Shown here: positions 43,186 through 51,775 of the stretch, in pieces | Position numbering within the stretch: the stretch's first letter is position 1 | Layout: every line of letters begins with the position of its first letter | NCBI RefSeq assembly: GCF_900601905.1 | Contig: NZ_UWFA01000421.1 | Location: forward strand, 1 to 64,000 | Reading direction: 5' to 3' | DNA: 64,000 nt | Origin: Pseudomonas viridiflava | GTDB lineage: Bacteria > Pseudomonadota > Gammaproteobacteria > Pseudomonadales > Pseudomonadaceae | Notes under the pieces: generated by a model | What the model was told of the DNA's origin: nothing | What the model saw: the letters and a program-made list of their open reading frames with translations, nothing else | Databases searched by the model: none | Position numbers and translations under genes: made by a program

Positions 43186-43908
43186 ATGAATACATCAGGT
43201 GATCGACTCCGCGCCCTCCTCCGGGAGTGCCATCTCTCAGCCACGGACTTCGCCGCCAACCGGAAGGTCACACCGCAACATGTGAATAACTGGTTCAAGC
43301 GCGGCATCCCCATGGCACGTCTGGAAGAGGTGGCTGAACTACTGACCGTCAACGCACGGTGGCTGCGCACGGGCGAAGGCCCGAAACACCCAAGCGACTC
43401 CGCCAATGAAAATAACGGCGGCGACTCCATGACGTTGCAAAGCGCAAGAAGCTTCTCCAGAGGCGACGTCGAAGTTCCTGTTTATAGAGAAACCGAATCA
43501 GCCACAGGCTCCACCGTCATCGCCGAGGCCCCCGGCAAAAAGATCCGTCTGCCTTTGCATGTGCTGCAAAGCATGAATATCAATGTCGATAATGCGATCT
43601 GCATCGCCATGATCGGCAACAACATGGCCGACAAGATTCAGGCGGGCTCACTGATCGGTATCGACCGGGGCCTGACTCGCATCATCGATGGGGAAATGTA
43701 TGCCCTGGAGCACAGCGGCATGCTGCGCGTGAAATACCTCTATCGGCTGCCCGGCAACGGCCTGCGTCTGCGCAGCCACAACAGCGCCGAATACCCCGAC
43801 GAACTGTTCAGCGCCGAACAGATAGAAGAACAAGGCATCCGCGTCTGGGGCTGGGTGTTCTGGTGGTCGACGCTTAACGTTCAGCGACCGACGCTGCCGT
43901 TCAGGTGA
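43186..43908 (+). CDS. Phage-type repressor, HTH plus S24/LexA-like domain lacking the catalytic Ser
   Basis: A 240-residue protein with an N-terminal HTH (about 5-60: DFAANRKVTPQHVNNWFKRG, then RTGEGPKHP) of the PrtR/Cro-C2 type and a C-terminal S24 fold (about 97-225). The usual G-D/N-S-M motif with catalytic Ser reads GNNM (residues 144-147), with Asn at position 146; the general-base candidate K183 (RVKYL) remains. Self-cleavage is therefore unlikely. No phage or pyocin genes adjoin it, so its targets are elsewhere or have been lost. Confidence 0.88.
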   Translation: MNTSGDRLRALLRECHLSATDFAANRKVTPQHVNNWFKRGIPMARLEEVAELLTVNARWLRTGEGPKHPSDSANENNGGDSMTLQSARSFSRGDVEVPVYRETESATGSTVIAEAPGKKIRLPLHVLQSMNINVDNAICIAMIGNNMADKIQAGSLIGIDRGLTRIIDGEMYALEHSGMLRVKYLYRLPGNGLRLRSHNSAEYPDELFSAEQIEEQGIRVWGWVFWWSTLNVQRPTLPFR

Positions 43909-44267
43909 TGGGGCCGTGGGGCCGGCCTCAGCCGGTAAGACAGTAATTCCACCGCTGATGAGGCGTCGGATGTACTGACTTCTTCCCTGCTAAGGAAAGT
44001 CCCACAACGTCGTATCTCACCATGACAAAATATTTCAACGCTGGGCAATCGTCCCGAACATCAGTATCCTCCCCGCCATCCCGGCCAGAGGCACACCCAC
44101 CTCAACGCCGACGGTTACGCGAAGCTGCACCCGCGTAGCCCTCCTCATTAGCGCCACTCGCTGAGCGCACCTGTTAAAGGCGAGCACGGTTTGCCAAAAA
44201 CAAACCAAGCTCGTCCTTGAGAAGCCGGCCACAAGCCGGCTTTTTTGTGCGCGCTGCAAACGCCTGG
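43909..44267. other. Gene-poor region with a plus-strand terminator
   Basis: A 359-base stretch without a convincing gene. A degenerate REP-like palindrome (GGGGCCGGCCTCAGCCGG, about 43916-43935) lies near the left end and a clear terminator at 44222-44246. A minus-strand frame 44035-44259 reads mainly through the terminator and is rejected. Either the repressor mRNA has a long 3' tail or a small RNA is encoded here. Confidence 0.45.
44222..44246 (+). terminator. Intrinsic terminator without an obvious gene
   Basis: An 8-bp stem AAGCCGGC with GCCGGCTT, loop CACAA, and T6. The T-tract is on the plus strand only, so it does not serve the minus-strand regulator at 44268; it ends a plus-strand transcript of unknown nature. 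Confidence 0.8.
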
Positions 44268-45164
44268 TTAAATCCCCGCCATCTCCGCCGACGCCTCCAC
44301 CTCTGCCAGCTGATACTGCAACAACGGCATTTCCACCAACGCAACCTGCAGCGGCGAAAAGTGGTTTTCTTCCTCGGAATCGGCCGTACTCAGACTGATG
44401 CCCAAGGGCATGCCCGAGTAGGCGTCGAGGACCAGGTTGTAAAGGTCAGCTCCGGATGCGCGGATTCTGCTGACCGCGCCGCTGGCCATATGGACGAAGC
44501 AGCGGGACATGAATTCCAGCGCCTGGTCATCCTTGAGCTGGTATTTGTCGACGATTTTCTGGACGAGCGCCTGGGTGGAGGCCGAGTTGCAGTGTTCGAA
44601 GGTGAAGCTGTCCCAGTAGTACTCGGCCAGGGCCCGGTAGAGTTCCGGCACCATGCAGGCTTCGTAGTCCCAGCCCAGATGCCAGGCGTCGTCTTCAGGC
44701 GGGCCGCTGGCGTCGTCCACCAGCCGGATGCGCAGGACCTGCGCGGGGTTGATGATCAGCTTGCGGTTGTTAAGGGTACTGACCACCAGCCAGTACGGCT
44801 CATCGCGCTCCGTAGCCAGTGCATCCCGGACCCGGGAATATTCGCTCAGGGTGATGGGATACCAGTTGCAGTTGCTCTGCCCCGGCAATAGCAATCCGAG
44901 ATGCCCCCAGAAACCGTCAAGGATCGGGTGCTCGCCTGAAAACCAGTGCCGCGACGCCATTTTTCGGCCACTGGTCTGGAAATCAAGCAAATCATCGACG
45001 CTGGTCCCCAGCAGCGTGGCGATGTCGCGCATCGCCGTGACATCGGGCTCGGCAGTGCCATTCTCCCAGGACTGAATCAGTGTTTCGGGAACGTCCAGTT
45101 CCCTGGAAAGATTGGCGATAGAAAGTCCCAACGTGGTGGTGCGCAGTTCTTGTAGTCGTTGCAT
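44268..45164 (-). CDS. XRE-family regulator with a large unrecognised C-terminal domain
   Basis: A 298-residue protein with an N-terminal HTH_3 domain (about 6-62: SIANLSRELDVPETLIQSWE, then MRDIATLLGTSVDDLL). The remaining 230 residues belong to no family I recognise. They are soluble, rich in aromatic and acidic residues, and include DEPYWLVVSTLNNRKLIINP and LYRALAEYYWDSFTF. ATG 45164 is chosen because GGAG lies 7 bases upstream; ATG 45179 is the alternative. It faces the phage-type repressor across a gap. Confidence 0.85.
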   Translation of the reverse strand: MQRLQELRTTTLGLSIANLSRELDVPETLIQSWENGTAEPDVTAMRDIATLLGTSVDDLLDFQTSGRKMASRHWFSGEHPILDGFWGHLGLLLPGQSNCNWYPITLSEYSRVRDALATERDEPYWLVVSTLNNRKLIINPAQVLRIRLVDDASGPPEDDAWHLGWDYEACMVPELYRALAEYYWDSFTFEHCNSASTQALVQKIVDKYQLKDDQALEFMSRCFVHMASGAVSRIRASGADLYNLVLDAYSGMPLGISLSTADSEEENHFSPLQVALVEMPLLQYQLAEVEASAEMAGI

Positions 45165-45500
45165 CGAAAACTCCAACATTCAAATCATCCAGGACACGAC
45201 AACGCGCGGTGCACCCGAGCAGGCGGTGACCGAAGCGTCGTGGCACATGCCCAATCCAAGGTATCTGCTGCTGGCCTTCATGGAATCCCCAAACGTTTAC
45301 GGAACGAGTAGCTCACGGCGTAATCGACTGAAGGACCTTTCCTACAAGCGTTCGAACGAGATGACACTCGGGCGAACTGACACAGAAGAAAAACACCGGA
45401 TTCAAAGACATCAGCGGTGCATTTCCGGGCTTGGTCATTTGCCCCCAAGCCCATGCTCTGCTAGTGTCGCGCCGGTTTAACCTCTACCGGAAAAGCGCCC
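45165..45500. other. Intergenic region regulator / xseB
   Basis: A 336-base divergent gap which should carry the promoters of the XRE gene and the xseB-ispA operon. I see no REP, terminator or confident promoter hexamers. A plus-strand frame 45112-45480 that crosses the regulator start looks non-coding. Confidence 0.4.
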
Positions 45501-45743
45501 ATGGCCCGCAAGAAAGCTGCACTGGATTTCGAACAATCCCTCGCTGATCTGCAAACGCTGGTAGAGCGTCTGGAGAATGGCGAGTTGTCGCTCGAAGACT
45601 CGTTGACCGCCTTCGAGCAAGGTATCCGCCTGACCCGCGACTGCCAGGGCGCACTGGCCCAGGCCGAGCAGAAGGTGCAAGTGCTGCTCGAACGCGACGG
45701 CGAGCTGGCTGAAGAGCCCTTCGATGCGGAACAGCCCGAATGA
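45501..45743 (+). CDS. xseB: Exodeoxyribonuclease VII small subunit
   Basis: An 80-residue coiled-coil subunit that binds XseA to form the single-strand exonuclease VII. The motif FEQSLADLQTLVERLENGEL and LEDSLTAFEQGIRL is the family signature. The stop overlaps the ispA start by 4 bases (ATGA), the standard xseB-ispA-dxs order. Confidence 0.97.
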   Translation: MARKKAALDFEQSLADLQTLVERLENGELSLEDSLTAFEQGIRLTRDCQGALAQAEQKVQVLLERDGELAEEPFDAEQPE

Positions 45744-46627
45744 TCGCGAACTATCAGGCGTTGAGTCAGAGCCGCGTCAATGCGGCGCTGGAAGGTCTGT
45801 TTGCCGCACCCGCTCCTGAGCTGACCCGCCTTTATGCCGCCATGCGCTACAGCGTGATGAACGGTGGCAAGCGCGTGCGTCCATTGCTCGCTTATGCCGC
45901 CTGTGAAGCACTGGGCGGCAAGGCCGAGGACGCCAACGGCGCGGCCTGCGCGGTGGAGCTGATCCACGCGTACTCGCTGGTACACGATGACCTGCCGGCC
46001 ATGGACGACGACGATCTGCGTCGCGGTCAGCCGACGACCCATAAAGCCTTTGATGAAGCCTGCGCGATTCTCGCCGGTGACGGGCTGCAGAGCCTGGCAT
46101 TTACCGCGCTACTCGACCCGCAACTGAGCGCCCGCGACGCCGAAACGCGCCTGCAGATGGTCAGCGCCCTGGCATTGGCCGCAGGGCCTGCGGGCATGGT
46201 CGGCGGCCAGGCGATCGATCTGGGTTCGGTGGGTCTCAAGCTGGATCAGGCCGCCCTGGAGTTCATGCACCGGCACAAGACCGGCGCGCTGATCGAGGCC
46301 AGCGTCAAACTCGGTGCCCTGGCCAGCGGTCATGCGGATCAAGCCAGGCTGGACGCGCTGCAGGTGTATGCCCGGGCTATTGGCCTGGCGTTTCAAGTGC
46401 AGGACGACATCCTCGACGTTGAAAGCGATACCGAGACCCTGGGCAAACGCCAGGGCGCCGACATCGCCCGTGATAAACCGACCTACCCGGCACTGCTCGG
46501 TCTGGAACCCGCTCGGCAATACGCCTTGCAACTGCGCGATCAGGCAATTGATGCCTTGCGACTTTTCGACGCATCGGCAGATCCGCTGCGTGAGCTGGCG
46601 CGGTTCATCGTCAATCGGCGCAATTGA
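45740..46627 (+). CDS. ispA: Farnesyl diphosphate synthase
   Basis: Short-chain polyprenyl synthase making farnesyl diphosphate for undecaprenyl and quinone precursors. The first Asp-rich motif is DDLPAMDD at 83-90 and the second DDILD at 222-226. The 295-residue length is normal. It is coupled to xseB by overlap and is followed by dxs after 159 bases. Confidence 0.98.
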   Translation: MIANYQALSQSRVNAALEGLFAAPAPELTRLYAAMRYSVMNGGKRVRPLLAYAACEALGGKAEDANGAACAVELIHAYSLVHDDLPAMDDDDLRRGQPTTHKAFDEACAILAGDGLQSLAFTALLDPQLSARDAETRLQMVSALALAAGPAGMVGGQAIDLGSVGLKLDQAALEFMHRHKTGALIEASVKLGALASGHADQARLDALQVYARAIGLAFQVQDDILDVESDTETLGKRQGADIARDKPTYPALLGLEPARQYALQLRDQAIDALRLFDASADPLRELARFIVNRRN

Positions 46628-46786
46628 TCGCATTCATGCGCTTGAAATACCCCGAACCGGATGCTGTTGGCCGGGTCAGAGACTTGTATCTGAACGGTTT
46701 GCCTGCGCATCCGCGACTGCACTTCATGGGCAGCCCGCCAAGCATCAGGTAAACTGCCGCCTCTTTTACTAATAACGATTCGCCTG

Positions 46787-48682
46787 ATGCCCACGACGTT
46801 TAAAGAGATCCCCCGCGTGCGCCCGACCACGCCGCTGCTCGACCGTGCTGACACGCCGGACGGCTTGCGTCGCCTGGGTGAAGCCGAGCTCGAAGCACTG
46901 GCCGATGAACTGCGCCTGGAGTTGCTCTATTCCGTTGGCCAGACCGGCGGGCATTTCGGTGCCGGCCTTGGCGTCATCGAACTGACGATCGCCCTGCATT
47001 ATGTGTTCGATACCCCCGACGACCGTCTGGTCTGGGACGTCGGCCATCAGGCGTATCCGCACAAGATTCTCACCGGCCGTCGCCAGCGCATGAACACCCT
47101 GCGCCAGAAAGACGGTGTTGCGGCCTTCCCGCGCCGCAGCGAGAGCGAGTACGACACCTTTGGCGTCGGTCACTCCAGCACGTCGATCAGCGCGGCATTG
47201 GGCATGGCGATTGCCGCCCGATTGCAGGGCAGCGATCGCAAGTCCATCGCCGTGATCGGTGACGGCGCGTTGACTGCAGGCATGGCCTTCGAAGCGCTGA
47301 ATCACGCGCCGGAAGTCGCCGCCAACATGCTGGTGATCCTCAACGACAACGACATGTCGATCTCGCGCAATGTCGGCGGGCTGTCGAATTACCTGGCGAA
47401 GATCCTTTCCAGCCGCACCTACACCAGCATGCGCGAAGGCAGCAAAAAAGTGCTGTCGCGCCTGCCGGGTGCCTGGGAAATTGCCCGCCGCACCGAAGAA
47501 TATGCCAAGGGCATGCTGGTCCCCGGCACGCTCTTTGAAGAGCTGGGCTGGAACTACATTGGCCCTATAGACGGCCACGACCTGCCGACCCTGATCGCCA
47601 CACTGCGCAACATGCGCGACCTCAAAGGCCCGCAGTTCCTGCACGTGGTGACCAAAAAAGGCAAAGGCTTCGCGCCTGCCGAAGTCGACCCGATCGGCTA
47701 CCACGCCATTACCAAGCTTGATCCGCTCGATGCTCCGGCCAGCGCGCCGAAGAAAGTCAGCGGTCCGAAGTATTCCGGCGTGTTTGGTCAGTGGATCTGC
47801 GACATGGCCGAAGCTGACGATCTGCTGGTGGGCATCACGCCAGCGATGAAAGAAGGCTCGGACATGGTCGAGTTCAGCGAGCGCTTCCCGGAGCGCTACT
47901 TCGACGTTGCGATTGCCGAACAGCATGCGGTCACGCTGGCCGCAGGCATGGCCTGTGAAGGCGCCAAGCCGGTAGTGGCGATCTACTCCACCTTCCTGCA
48001 GCGCGGCTATGACCAACTGATTCATGACGTGGCGGTGCAGAACCTCGATGTGCTGTTCGCCATAGACCGCGCCGGTCTGGTGGGGGAAGACGGCCCGACG
48101 CATGCAGGCAGCTTTGATCTGTCTTACCTGCGCTGCATCCCCGGCATCGTAGTGATGACGCCGAGCGACGAAAACGAACTGCGTTCGATGCTCAGCACTG
48201 GCTACCTGCACAACGGCCCGGCGGCTGTGCGCTACCCACGCGGCACCGGCCCCAACGCAGTGATCGACAGTGGCCTTGCGCCTATCGAGATCGGCAAGGG
48301 CATTGTCCGTCGTGCTGGTCAAGCCGTTGCCATTCTGGTGTTCGGCGTGCAATTGGCCGATGCGTTGAAGGTGGCCGAGAAGCTGGATGCCACCGTCATT
48401 GACATGCGCTTCGTCAAACCTATCGATGAAGCGCTGATCCGCGACGCAGCCGCCAATCACGAACTGCTGGTCACTCTCGAAGAGAACGCGATCATGGGCG
48501 GTGCCGGTGCGGCGGTCAGCGAGTTCCTGGCGCGGGAAAACATCCTCAAATCCGTGCTGCATCTGGGCTTGCCGGATGCCTACGTCGAACACGCCAAGCC
48601 TGCGCAGATGCTGGCCGAGTGCGGGCTGGATGAAGCCGGGATTGAAGCGGCGATCAATGAGCGATTGGTGTTGATTGGCTGA
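46787..48682 (+). CDS. dxs: 1-deoxy-D-xylulose-5-phosphate synthase
   Basis: Thiamine-diphosphate enzyme for the first step of the MEP isoprenoid pathway. The 631-residue protein shows GHSSTSISAALGMAIA, the diphosphate-binding GDGALTAGMAFEALNHA and the pyrimidine-activating Glu in IAEQHAVTLAAGMA. A terminator follows 20 bases after the stop. The long open frame on the other strand is a codon-bias shadow. Confidence 0.98.
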   Translation: MPTTFKEIPRVRPTTPLLDRADTPDGLRRLGEAELEALADELRLELLYSVGQTGGHFGAGLGVIELTIALHYVFDTPDDRLVWDVGHQAYPHKILTGRRQRMNTLRQKDGVAAFPRRSESEYDTFGVGHSSTSISAALGMAIAARLQGSDRKSIAVIGDGALTAGMAFEALNHAPEVAANMLVILNDNDMSISRNVGGLSNYLAKILSSRTYTSMREGSKKVLSRLPGAWEIARRTEEYAKGMLVPGTLFEELGWNYIGPIDGHDLPTLIATLRNMRDLKGPQFLHVVTKKGKGFAPAEVDPIGYHAITKLDPLDAPASAPKKVSGPKYSGVFGQWICDMAEADDLLVGITPAMKEGSDMVEFSERFPERYFDVAIAEQHAVTLAAGMACEGAKPVVAIYSTFLQRGYDQLIHDVAVQNLDVLFAIDRAGLVGEDGPTHAGSFDLSYLRCIPGIVVMTPSDENELRSMLSTGYLHNGPAAVRYPRGTGPNAVIDSGLAPIEIGKGIVRRAGQAVAILVFGVQLADALKVAEKLDATVIDMRFVKPIDEALIRDAAANHELLVTLEENAIMGGAGAAVSEFLARENILKSVLHLGLPDAYVEHAKPAQMLAECGLDEAGIEAAINERLVLIG

Positions 48683-48698
48683 GGTTGGGAACCCGTAA

Positions 48699-48728
48699 AA
48701 AAGGCGCTCATTGAGCGCCTTTTTTTTG
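48699..48728 (+). terminator. Intrinsic terminator after dxs
   Basis: Stem AGGCGCTCA with TGAGCGCCT and a T-run of eight, preceded by an A6 run, so it may also act for transcripts from the right. Confidence 0.93.
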
Positions 48729-48811
48729 CGCGATAGGTTCAATCCTGCGCATACCCTGTGAAAGATTCTATGCCTGCCTGCAACCTCGCAGGACCCCAGG
48801 CTCAGTAGATC

Positions 48812-48845
48812 CCTGTGGGAGCGCCACCCCGGTCGCTCCCACAGG
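48812..48845. repeat. Minimal REP-like hairpin
   Basis: CCTGTGGGAGCG and CGCTCCCACAGG face each other across only 10 bases. It has the outer ends of the GTGGGAGCG REP class but lacks the usual 40-base centre, so it is probably a deletion derivative of a REP doublet. Confidence 0.7.
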
Positions 48846-48873
48846 GGAATCCCCTAAGCAATGCGAATGCAAC

Positions 48874-49293
48874 TCAAGCCAGCTGGCGGGGTATGCGATA
48901 GAGATAAAGCAGCACCACACTGGAAAAACCCAACAGCAGCAACGGTACCAGTTCTAGCCCAAAGAACACGCCCAACGCTGCAATCCACGCCGGTAGCCCG
49001 GCAGCCAGAAACGCAGTGCGGCGAGCATCGGCCAGGGCAATCCAGGCGGCGAGTTCTTCAGGGGTATCCCGGGCGGCGCCGGTGGCGATCAAGGCGTGTT
49101 TGTAACGGCCGAAGGGTTTGAGGCTGACGAACATCGAGAACAGGCCAGCGACGAAGCATGGCATCGCCAGCACGGGAAAGACCGCATTATTGCTATCGAA
49201 GGCATTGCTGACGACAAACAGCGGAGCCAGCGTCAACACCAGCTGCCACCACCACGCGAGGGCGAAGCGGCGTCTGGTGTTGTTGCGGTTCAC
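48874..49293 (-). CDS. Conserved membrane protein of unknown function
   Basis: A 139-residue protein with about four membrane helices (LALAWWWQLVLTLAPLF region, FPVLAMPCFVAGLFSMFV, FLAAGLPAWIAALGVFFGL, LVPLLLLGFSSVVLLYLY). The central soluble loop (YKHALIATGAARDTPEEL) is hydrophilic. I do not recognise a functional family. Its ATG overlaps the ribA stop by 4 bases, so it is the downstream partner of ribA. Confidence 0.8.
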   Translation of the reverse strand: MNRNNTRRRFALAWWWQLVLTLAPLFVVSNAFDSNNAVFPVLAMPCFVAGLFSMFVSLKPFGRYKHALIATGAARDTPEELAAWIALADARRTAFLAAGLPAWIAALGVFFGLELVPLLLLGFSSVVLLYLYRIPRQLA

Positions 49294-49907
49294 GCCCGAT
49301 CAGCCTCGCCCTGATGTTCGTTGCCCATCATGTGGCCGAGCTTGCCGGCTTTGGTCGCCAGGTACAGTTTGTTGTGCGGGTTGTGCCCGGTGTGCAACGG
49401 CACGCGCTCGGCAACATTGATGCCCATCTCGGTGAGGGCTTTGACCTTGCGCGGGTTGTTGGTCATCAGACGCAGCGCGTCCACGCCCAAGTGCTGCAGC
49501 ATCGGCAGGCAGATCGCGTAATCACGCTGGTCGGCAGCGAAACCCAGACGCTCGTTGGCTTCAACGGTATCCGCGCCGCCGTCCTGTAGCTCGTAAGCGC
49601 GGATCTTGTTCAATAAGCCAATGCCACGGCCTTCCTGGCGCAGATACAACAACACGCCACGGCCTTCGGAGGCGATGGCGCGCAAGGCGGCTTCAAGCTG
49701 GGAACCACAGTCGCAACGCTGACTGAACAGCGCGTCGCCGGTCAGGCATTCGGAGTGGACGCGGCCGAGCACCGGAGCGCCATCGGATACATCGCCCAGG
49801 CTCAAAACCAGATGTTCGCGGCCGGTCGCATGCTCAAGAAAGCCATGCATGGTGAATTCTGCAAATGGGGTAGGCAGCTTGGAAGCGGCTACAAATACGA
49901 CGGGCAC
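49290..49907 (-). CDS. ribA: GTP cyclohydrolase II
   Basis: First committed step of riboflavin synthesis from GTP. The 205-residue protein has the zinc cysteines in SECLTGDALFSQRCDCG and the catalytic region LRQEGRGIGLLNKIRAYELQ. The start is GTG 49907, with AGGAG 6-7 bases upstream. It is the functional stand-alone enzyme; the fused copy in ribBA lacks the zinc ligands. Confidence 0.97.
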   Translation of the reverse strand: MPVVFVAASKLPTPFAEFTMHGFLEHATGREHLVLSLGDVSDGAPVLGRVHSECLTGDALFSQRCDCGSQLEAALRAIASEGRGVLLYLRQEGRGIGLLNKIRAYELQDGGADTVEANERLGFAADQRDYAICLPMLQHLGVDALRLMTNNPRKVKALTEMGINVAERVPLHTGHNPHNKLYLATKAGKLGHMMGNEHQGEADRA

Positions 49908-50030
49908 CGTGTGCTCCTGATCAGTATGGGACTGGAGATTCGCAAGGCGGCATTGTAACAGCAGGTCCGGGCGGACGCTTAGGCTGAATTATCGAGGATA
50001 CCGATCAGGAAGTTTGATGTCTTGCAGATC

Positions 50031-50123
50031 CTGTTGGAGCAAGGGTTGCCCGCGAATCAAGCGCCGCTGTCCGTCCAGACCCATCGCATCATCGTTTTTC
50101 GCGGGCAAGCCTCGCTCCAACAG
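50031..50123. repeat. REP doublet, GTTGGAGCGAGGCTTGCCCG type
   Basis: Inverted pair of the 2206 subtype. The left arm has a change (GTTGGAGCAAGGGTTGCCCG) relative to the right arm, so it is partly decayed. It sits between pgpA and ribA, 8 bases from the pgpA stop. Confidence 0.88.
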
Positions 50124-50131
50124 GGGCTAGC

Positions 50132-50641
50132 TCAAATCCAGGCCCACGCCCAGACCAAGCCCTGCATCGCTGCCCAGGCGAAGACCCCGGCCAGCACGTC
50201 GTCGAGCATGATGCCCACGCCTCCGTGCACATGCCGGTCAATCCAGTGAATCGGCCAGGGCTTGAGGATGTCGAAGAAGCGGAACACCAGAAAGCCCACC
50301 AGCAGCCAGACCCAGCCCTCGGGCACCAGCCACAGGGTAATCCACATGCCGACCATCTCGTCCCAGACGATGCCTTCGTGGTCGTGCACACCGAGATCGT
50401 CCGCCACCTTGCCGCACAGCCAGAAGCCGAACAGCATAGTGATGCCCAGCATCAGCCAGTAACCCCAGTCCGGGAGCATCTGCCACAGCGGGATGAACGG
50501 CACGGCCACCATGGAACCCCAGGTGCCGGGTGCTTTGGGTAAGGTGCCAGAACCGAAACCGAAGGCGAGGAAGTGCCACGGATTGCTCCACACCGAAGGT
50601 GGAACGAATTCAGCCGGGACCTGCTTGGGATGATCTGTCAC
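50132..50641 (-). CDS. pgpA: Phosphatidylglycerophosphatase A
   Basis: Dephosphorylates phosphatidylglycerophosphate in the inner membrane. The 169-residue protein has GSGTLPKAPGTWGS near the N terminus, WDEMVGMWITLW and FFDILKPWPIHW, the family signatures, and about four membrane segments. The start overlaps the thiL stop by 4 bases. Confidence 0.96.
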   Translation of the reverse strand: MTDHPKQVPAEFVPPSVWSNPWHFLAFGFGSGTLPKAPGTWGSMVAVPFIPLWQMLPDWGYWLMLGITMLFGFWLCGKVADDLGVHDHEGIVWDEMVGMWITLWLVPEGWVWLLVGFLVFRFFDILKPWPIHWIDRHVHGGVGIMLDDVLAGVFAWAAMQGLVWAWAWI

Positions 50642-51603
50642 GGTGTCTCCCGAAAATGTTGGTAGCCGCGTGCCAGGACAGGAATGTCGTGACCCTGGTG
50701 ATCGATCAGCCCGACGCCCTCGCCCGCCTCCACACGCCCAATGACGTGAACCGGCAGATCTGCGTCAAGCAAACCCTGCAAATGTGCAGCTGGCAAAGTG
50801 AACGCCAGCAGATAGTCGTCACCCCCGCTCAATGCCGCCTGTTGCGCGGCGGGCAAACCAAGCAGCGCCAGCAATGACGGCGACACCGGGAGCGTATCCT
50901 GTTCAATCAACAGCCGAACCTTCGATGCCAGCGCGATGTGTCCGCAATCCGCCAACAGGCCATCGGAGATATCCAGTGCCGCGCTGGCTTTGCCACGCAG
51001 CGCCAGACCGAGGGCAAATTGCGGCTGAGGTGACCAGTAGCGCGCCAGCAAAGCCTCTGCGATAGACGCCTCAGCGCTGCGCTGGTTCAACACGAGTGGC
51101 AATGCACCCGCCGCATCGCCCAATGGCCCGCCGACACACAGCAGGTCACCGGGCTGTGCGCCGCTACGAGTCAGTGCCTGGCCTGCCGGAACCCGGCCGA
51201 ATACGGTCAGGGTAAGACTAAGCGGCCCGCGTGTGGTGTCGCCGCCGACCAAACGAAGCCCGCAACGCTGTGCCATCAAGTTCAAACCCTGGGCGAAGTG
51301 CTGCAGCCATTCGGCGCAGACATCGGGAAGTGTGAGGGCCAGGGTGAACGCAACTGGCGTCGCGCCCATCGCAGCCAGATCACTGGCTGAGACGGCCAGC
51401 GCTCGCTGCCCCAGAAGAAACGGATCGCAGCCATCAGGGAAATGCACCCCGGTGACCAGCGTATCGGTAGAGATCGCCAACTGCTCGCCGGGCGGCAGGG
51501 TCAGCAAGGCACAATCGTCACCAATCCCCAGCGCAACGCCCTCGCCCGCCTGCGCGCAAGGCGCGGCAGCGAAGTAATTGCGGATCAGCTCGAACTCGCC
51601 CAT
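50638..51603 (-). CDS. thiL: Thiamine-monophosphate kinase
   Basis: Phosphorylates thiamine monophosphate to thiamine diphosphate. The 321-residue PurM-fold protein shows IGDDCALLTLPPGEQL near the N terminus, STDTLVTGVHFP and DISDGLLADCGHIA. It is followed by pgpA with a 4-base overlap and preceded by nusB across a REP element. Confidence 0.97.
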   Translation of the reverse strand: MGEFELIRNYFAAAPCAQAGEGVALGIGDDCALLTLPPGEQLAISTDTLVTGVHFPDGCDPFLLGQRALAVSASDLAAMGATPVAFTLALTLPDVCAEWLQHFAQGLNLMAQRCGLRLVGGDTTRGPLSLTLTVFGRVPAGQALTRSGAQPGDLLCVGGPLGDAAGALPLVLNQRSAEASIAEALLARYWSPQPQFALGLALRGKASAALDISDGLLADCGHIALASKVRLLIEQDTLPVSPSLLALLGLPAAQQAALSGGDDYLLAFTLPAAHLQGLLDADLPVHVIGRVEAGEGVGLIDHQGHDIPVLARGYQHFRETP

Positions 51604-51641
51604 CGGGATCTCTTGTTGTGTGAAGTCTTATACGACGCCCT

Positions 51642-51730
51642 CTGTAGGAGCCAACGTGTTGGCGAGGCGTCGGGGCAGACAATCCATCAGCGCCTGATAC
51701 ACCGCCTCGCGAACAAGTTCGCTCCTACAG
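51642..51730. repeat. Diverged REP doublet between thiL and nusB
   Basis: Left arm CTGTAGGAGCCAACGTGTTG and right arm ending CGAACAAGTTCGCTCCTACAG keep the outer TGTAGGAG/CTCCTACA ends but have drifted inside (GCCAACGTGTTGGCGAG against GCGAACAAGTTCGCTCC). Confidence 0.7.
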
Positions 51731-51775
51731 GACCTGCGCGCAATCCGGTGGGAGCATTGCGTTCAGCCTGAAATC

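Noticed and set aside
44035..44259. A 74-codon minus-strand frame
   Set aside because: It begins inside the terminator hairpin, has no ribosome site, and its composition is unlike the neighbouring proteins.
42878..45500. A prophage or pyocin cluster, suggested by the phage-type repressor
   Set aside because: No integrase, structural, lysis or replication genes are next to it, and ppa and xseB flank it within about 2.7 kb. At most this is a remnant.
2206..51730. Repeated palindromes as a CRISPR array
   Set aside because: The repeats are inverted pairs scattered in separate intergenic gaps, not direct repeats with regular spacers. They are REP doublets.
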